In this document: positions 61,493-64,000 of the stretch, piece by piece
How positions within the stretch are numbered: the first letter of the stretch is position 1
Layout of the letters: each line of letters opens with the position of its first letter
Source: Puia sp963703355
GTDB taxonomy: Bacteria > Bacteroidota > Bacteroidia > Chitinophagales > Chitinophagaceae
DNA: 64,000 nt
NCBI GenBank assembly: GCA_963703355.1
Contig: OY969813.1
Coordinates: 2,790,001-2,854,000 of the forward strand
Direction: 5' to 3'
Notes under the pieces: model-generated
What the model saw: only the letters and a program-made list of their open reading frames with translations
Told to the model about the DNA's origin: nothing
Database searches by the model: none
Position numbers and translations under genes: made by a program

Positions 61493-62053
61493 TTGAAGAT
61501 TTTTATAAAAAATATGGTTTGCATTCGTTGCAAAATGGTTGTTAGGGATGAACTGACAAACCTCGGCATCAAGCACCTGGTTGTTGAGTTGGGGGAAGTG
61601 GAGCTTATTGATGATATGAATGTGGAACAACACGATAAATTCAAACTGGCCCTTTTAAAATCGGGACTGGAACTTCTGGATGATAAAAAGAGTGTGTTTA
61701 TTCAGAAGATAAAAAACATCATCATCGAACTGGTTCATTATTCGGAAGAGCCTTTATCGATTAATCTATCAGAATACCTGAGCAAAAAATTAAATCACGA
61801 TTATACGTATCTCGCCAATTTGTTTTCAGAAGTGACAGGCGTAACGATTGAGAAGTTTTTCATTTCACATAAGATCGAACGTGTAAAGGAGTTGCTTGTT
61901 TATAATGAATTGACGCTAACAGAAATTGCATATAAAATGCACTACAGCAGCGTATCACATCTTTCCAGTCAGTTTAAAAAAGTAACTGGTTTAACGCCTT
62001 CTCATTTTAAACAGCTCAGAACTAAAAGGCGTTCCATGTTGGAAGATATCTAG
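61493..62053 (+). CDS. HMA-like domain fused to an AraC-type helix-turn-helix
   Basis: 186 residues from a TTG at 61493; ATG 61514 is the alternative but would remove the conserved first strand. Residues 1-70 have an HMA-like start (KIFIKNMVCIRCKMVV) with a CxxC pair (Cys10, Cys13). An AraC double HTH follows (about 85-182: INLSEYLSKKLNHDYTYLANLF, LTLTEIAYKMHYSSVSHLSSQFKKVTGL). This arrangement recurs in Bacteroidota. Metal or thiol sensing is plausible but not shown. Confidence 0.78.
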   Translation: MKIFIKNMVCIRCKMVVRDELTNLGIKHLVVELGEVELIDDMNVEQHDKFKLALLKSGLELLDDKKSVFIQKIKNIIIELVHYSEEPLSINLSEYLSKKLNHDYTYLANLFSEVTGVTIEKFFISHKIERVKELLVYNELTLTEIAYKMHYSSVSHLSSQFKKVTGLTPSHFKQLRTKRRSMLEDI

Positions 62054-62054
62054 T

Positions 62055-62450
62055 TTATATATCGTAACCGCTTTTGATTAACGTCAAAATCATTTTAAAC
62101 CTTCCGTTGGGCTTTATGTAATTGGAAGAATGAGCCGGAATAACGATCCCCATTCCCGTATGTAACAAATGCGATACTTTATCGATTACAATGTTTGCCT
62201 TACCTTCTATTATCTGTGCAAAAGTATCAAAGGGTGACGTTTTTTCGGTTAAGCCCTCACCACTGTCGAATGACATTACGCTGATATTGCCGGTAGATTT
62301 TTTTATGATCGTTTTGCTGACAACGGAATTGGCAACGTATTCAATAATCTCAACCACGATGTGCGACTTGGATTTGTCTAATTCAGTAGGCTGAACCTTT
62401 ATTTTCTTTTCCTTCACAGGCCCCTTCTGAGGTTTTAATTTTATTGGCAT
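62055..62450 (-). CDS. Cupin-domain protein
   Basis: 131 residues. Lys-rich N-terminus (about 1-25), then a cupin: GEGLTEKTSPFDTFAQIIEGKANIVID and GMGIVIPAHSSNYIKPNG. The first metal-binding motif has lost its usual His pair (TSPFD in place of HxH), so metal binding is doubtful. It ends 1 bp from the convergent HMA-AraC gene. Confidence 0.75.
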   Translation of the reverse strand: MPIKLKPQKGPVKEKKIKVQPTELDKSKSHIVVEIIEYVANSVVSKTIIKKSTGNISVMSFDSGEGLTEKTSPFDTFAQIIEGKANIVIDKVSHLLHTGMGIVIPAHSSNYIKPNGRFKMILTLIKSGYDI

Positions 62451-62524
62451 CAGCTTTCAAATTTTTACTTGTCCGGTAAGGTACATGCTCTGCAATGAAA
62501 TTCACCAAACATTATTTTCCGAGA

Positions 62525-63871
62525 TCAAAATCCAATGGCAGCTTCAAACATGGTTCCATAAAATTTTCCACCATTCAGGATATTGTCTCCGGGATAGTTC
62601 TGGTAAACCTGGTTCACGTATTCCACTTTCAACATGATATTCCGGGTAAGAAACCATCCTGCTGAAGCCACTTCCCTGTTAATAGTGATGTTTTGAGTCA
62701 ATCCCTGTACACCAGATGTTACTGTATTATACCGAATCCCGAGCCAAAAGTTTTCTTTGTTTGCAGGAAAACGGTATATCAGATCAGCTGCGTATTGAAC
62801 GGCTTGTCGTTTATTGACTTCCGTTATTGTTCTGCCATGCGCATTTTCATATGTTGCAAAGAATTCAAGCCCTTTGTATTTCACAAAAGGATTTATCATG
62901 AATGTATTTACCTGTTCGGTAAATCCCGGGTTGAATCTTCCTGAAAACGGACTATAGTCTACCTCATCGGAAATGGTTGTTCCGTTGGCTACATTCTGGT
63001 TTTCCATCACGTAGAAATAATGAGACCCGGTTCTGTCCCCACCAAACAACGTATTATTATTTGCACTATGATCAGTATAGTAAGAGCCGGTTAGTCTGAT
63101 TCTTAAATCTGAATTTATCTGTTTGTCAAATCCCAGTTTACCATGAAACGCAGGATCATATTTATTTATTTGTCCTGTTGTTGTATCCATCTTTGTTGCG
63201 GCAACCACGGTGGGGTCCAATTCACCATTAGATATTCCGATCATGGCAAACAAACCTGATTTGTGATGATAATAAAATTCTGCTCCAATTTCAGTGGCAA
63301 ATTCATCCATCACGTAATTTTCTACAAATGGATTATATAATGTGCTTCCTCCATCCGTCCTTCGGAAATGCTGGTCACCATAATCGACATCAAATTGTCC
63401 GATCTTGATAGTGACCGACTTCATGATATTATTTACAGCTTCACTGTTTAAGAACAACAATTTATCGAACTGAATATAGCCCCCTTTTACCCAGGTGTCT
63501 TCATGATGCCTCGAAGAAAGATAAACAGTCAGGTTAACGCGTATACCATCAGATAACTGGGCGTCGATGTTCAAATTTGCCATGGCAAGGTTGAAACCAT
63601 TTGTTAGAGGGATAAGACTATTTACATTCCCGTGGTAAGGAGGCATTAACAATGGCTCGGCAGTATTCTGATCACGTAATGTCTGGAATGTCTGCTCGAA
63701 ACTTCCGCCTACTTTAACATGAGTTTTTACAAAGGGTATGGTATCAGCCTTCGTCGTTTCAAATATGTGAAGACCTCTTTCATCGTAAGGACGAAAAAAC
63801 TGCATGCCACCCTTTTGAGCAGCTACATTAATCGACACAATACATAACAGCATTATAATTATAACTTTCAT
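62525..63871 (-). CDS. Porin-like outer-membrane protein
   Basis: 448 residues. Signal peptide about 1-18 (ending NVAAQ). Long amphipathic strands throughout (VTIKIGQFDVDYGDQHFRRTDGG, EFYYHHKSGLFAMIGISNG, LRIRLTGSYYTDHSANNN) and a final strand KFYGTMFEAAIGF ending in Phe, as in outer-membrane barrels. The pattern is that of phosphate-selective-porin (OprO/P)-like proteins. Substrate unknown. Confidence 0.75.
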   Translation of the reverse strand: MKVIIIMLLCIVSINVAAQKGGMQFFRPYDERGLHIFETTKADTIPFVKTHVKVGGSFEQTFQTLRDQNTAEPLLMPPYHGNVNSLIPLTNGFNLAMANLNIDAQLSDGIRVNLTVYLSSRHHEDTWVKGGYIQFDKLLFLNSEAVNNIMKSVTIKIGQFDVDYGDQHFRRTDGGSTLYNPFVENYVMDEFATEIGAEFYYHHKSGLFAMIGISNGELDPTVVAATKMDTTTGQINKYDPAFHGKLGFDKQINSDLRIRLTGSYYTDHSANNNTLFGGDRTGSHYFYVMENQNVANGTTISDEVDYSPFSGRFNPGFTEQVNTFMINPFVKYKGLEFFATYENAHGRTITEVNKRQAVQYAADLIYRFPANKENFWLGIRYNTVTSGVQGLTQNITINREVASAGWFLTRNIMLKVEYVNQVYQNYPGDNILNGGKFYGTMFEAAIGF

Positions 63872-63904
63872 AAAAACTTGTTGAGAGTAAATCTTACATA
63901 CAGA

Positions 63905-64000
63905 CTAGAGCAAATCTTTTTTGTAAACGATTGTATAATTCAACGTAATGGCATCACCGGTTTTCATGGCACCTAACATAAACTTGGGTGGTTTAACCTG
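63905..64000 (-). CDS. C-terminal fragment of a gene running off the window
   Basis: 31 codons and a TAG (63907-63905), open to the window edge. The end reads MKTGDAITLNYTIVYKKDLL. It lies 33 bp upstream of the porin start on the same strand, so the two may be co-transcribed. Too short to assign. Confidence 0.5.
   Translation of the reverse strand, partial: QVKPPKFMLGAMKTGDAITLNYTIVYKKDLL

Overview
The window is a chromosomal segment of a Bacteroidota bacterium, most likely from the Chitinophagaceae/Chitinophagales. Supporting signs are a SusC/SusD pair, ASPIC/VCBS-repeat lipoproteins, a lamin-tail protein with a C-terminal FlgD/gliding-type domain, LytTR two-component proteins, ribosomal protein THX, promoters with the Bacteroidota TTTG / TAnnTTTG signature, and weak or absent Shine-Dalgarno sequences. 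Most genes are ordinary chromosomal genes. I see no prophage, integron, insertion sequence or CRISPR array.

Layout. 1-2374: end of a large exported protein and a small membrane protein. 2377-7545 (minus strand): phenylacetate degradation, read as tetR-paaE and paaABC-paaDG, with a PaaR-like palindrome in front of paaA. 7637-11006: secreted protein, PfkB sugar kinase, lamin-tail protein. 11032-12205: asd behind what looks like a complete leader-peptide attenuator. 12271-15090: HNH protein and ligA. 15313-29655: Nudix-type regulator, susCD, two paralogous ASPIC/VCBS lipoproteins with a DUF4397 lipoprotein and a GyrI-like protein between them, probably a glycan or surface-nutrient uptake locus. 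29780-33442: rplM-rpsI-rpsB-tsf and pyrH. 33614-38864: coiled-coil protein, pdxH, THX, HU, exonuclease III, LOG-family protein, outer-membrane protein. 38899-42781: methionine synthase split into two genes. 43077-48299: recR, Ig-like lipoprotein, UvrD-type helicase-nuclease. 48406-51176: three phosphorelay proteins without a kinase. 51285-56791: TPR protein, VOC protein, tRNA-Arg(CCT), AraC regulator, DUF1398, DinB, GH16 glucanase, small membrane peptide, PepSY-like protein. 56924-59814: LytTR regulator and its TPR-histidine kinase. 60139-64000: winged-helix protein, a HisKA-like protein without its histidine, HMA-AraC regulator, cupin, porin and a gene fragment.

Two things stand out. First, 11072-11140 encodes a 22-residue peptide rich in Thr, Lys, Met, Ile and Asn. 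It is followed by mutually exclusive antiterminator and terminator hairpins directly in front of asd, the same design as the enterobacterial thr attenuator. Second, at least a dozen spacers carry arrays of short degenerate words (families AAGC, AGTATAAGAG, GGCCAAC, GTCATCC, GTTAAC, CATAACCC). These start within about 0-10 nt of stop codons, sometimes supply the stop codon, often fill the gap between convergent genes as imperfect inverted repeats, and keep a fixed internal word order. One copy lies in frame inside the first methionine synthase gene. I know of no named element that matches this; genome-wide word counting and 3'-end mapping would decide what it is.
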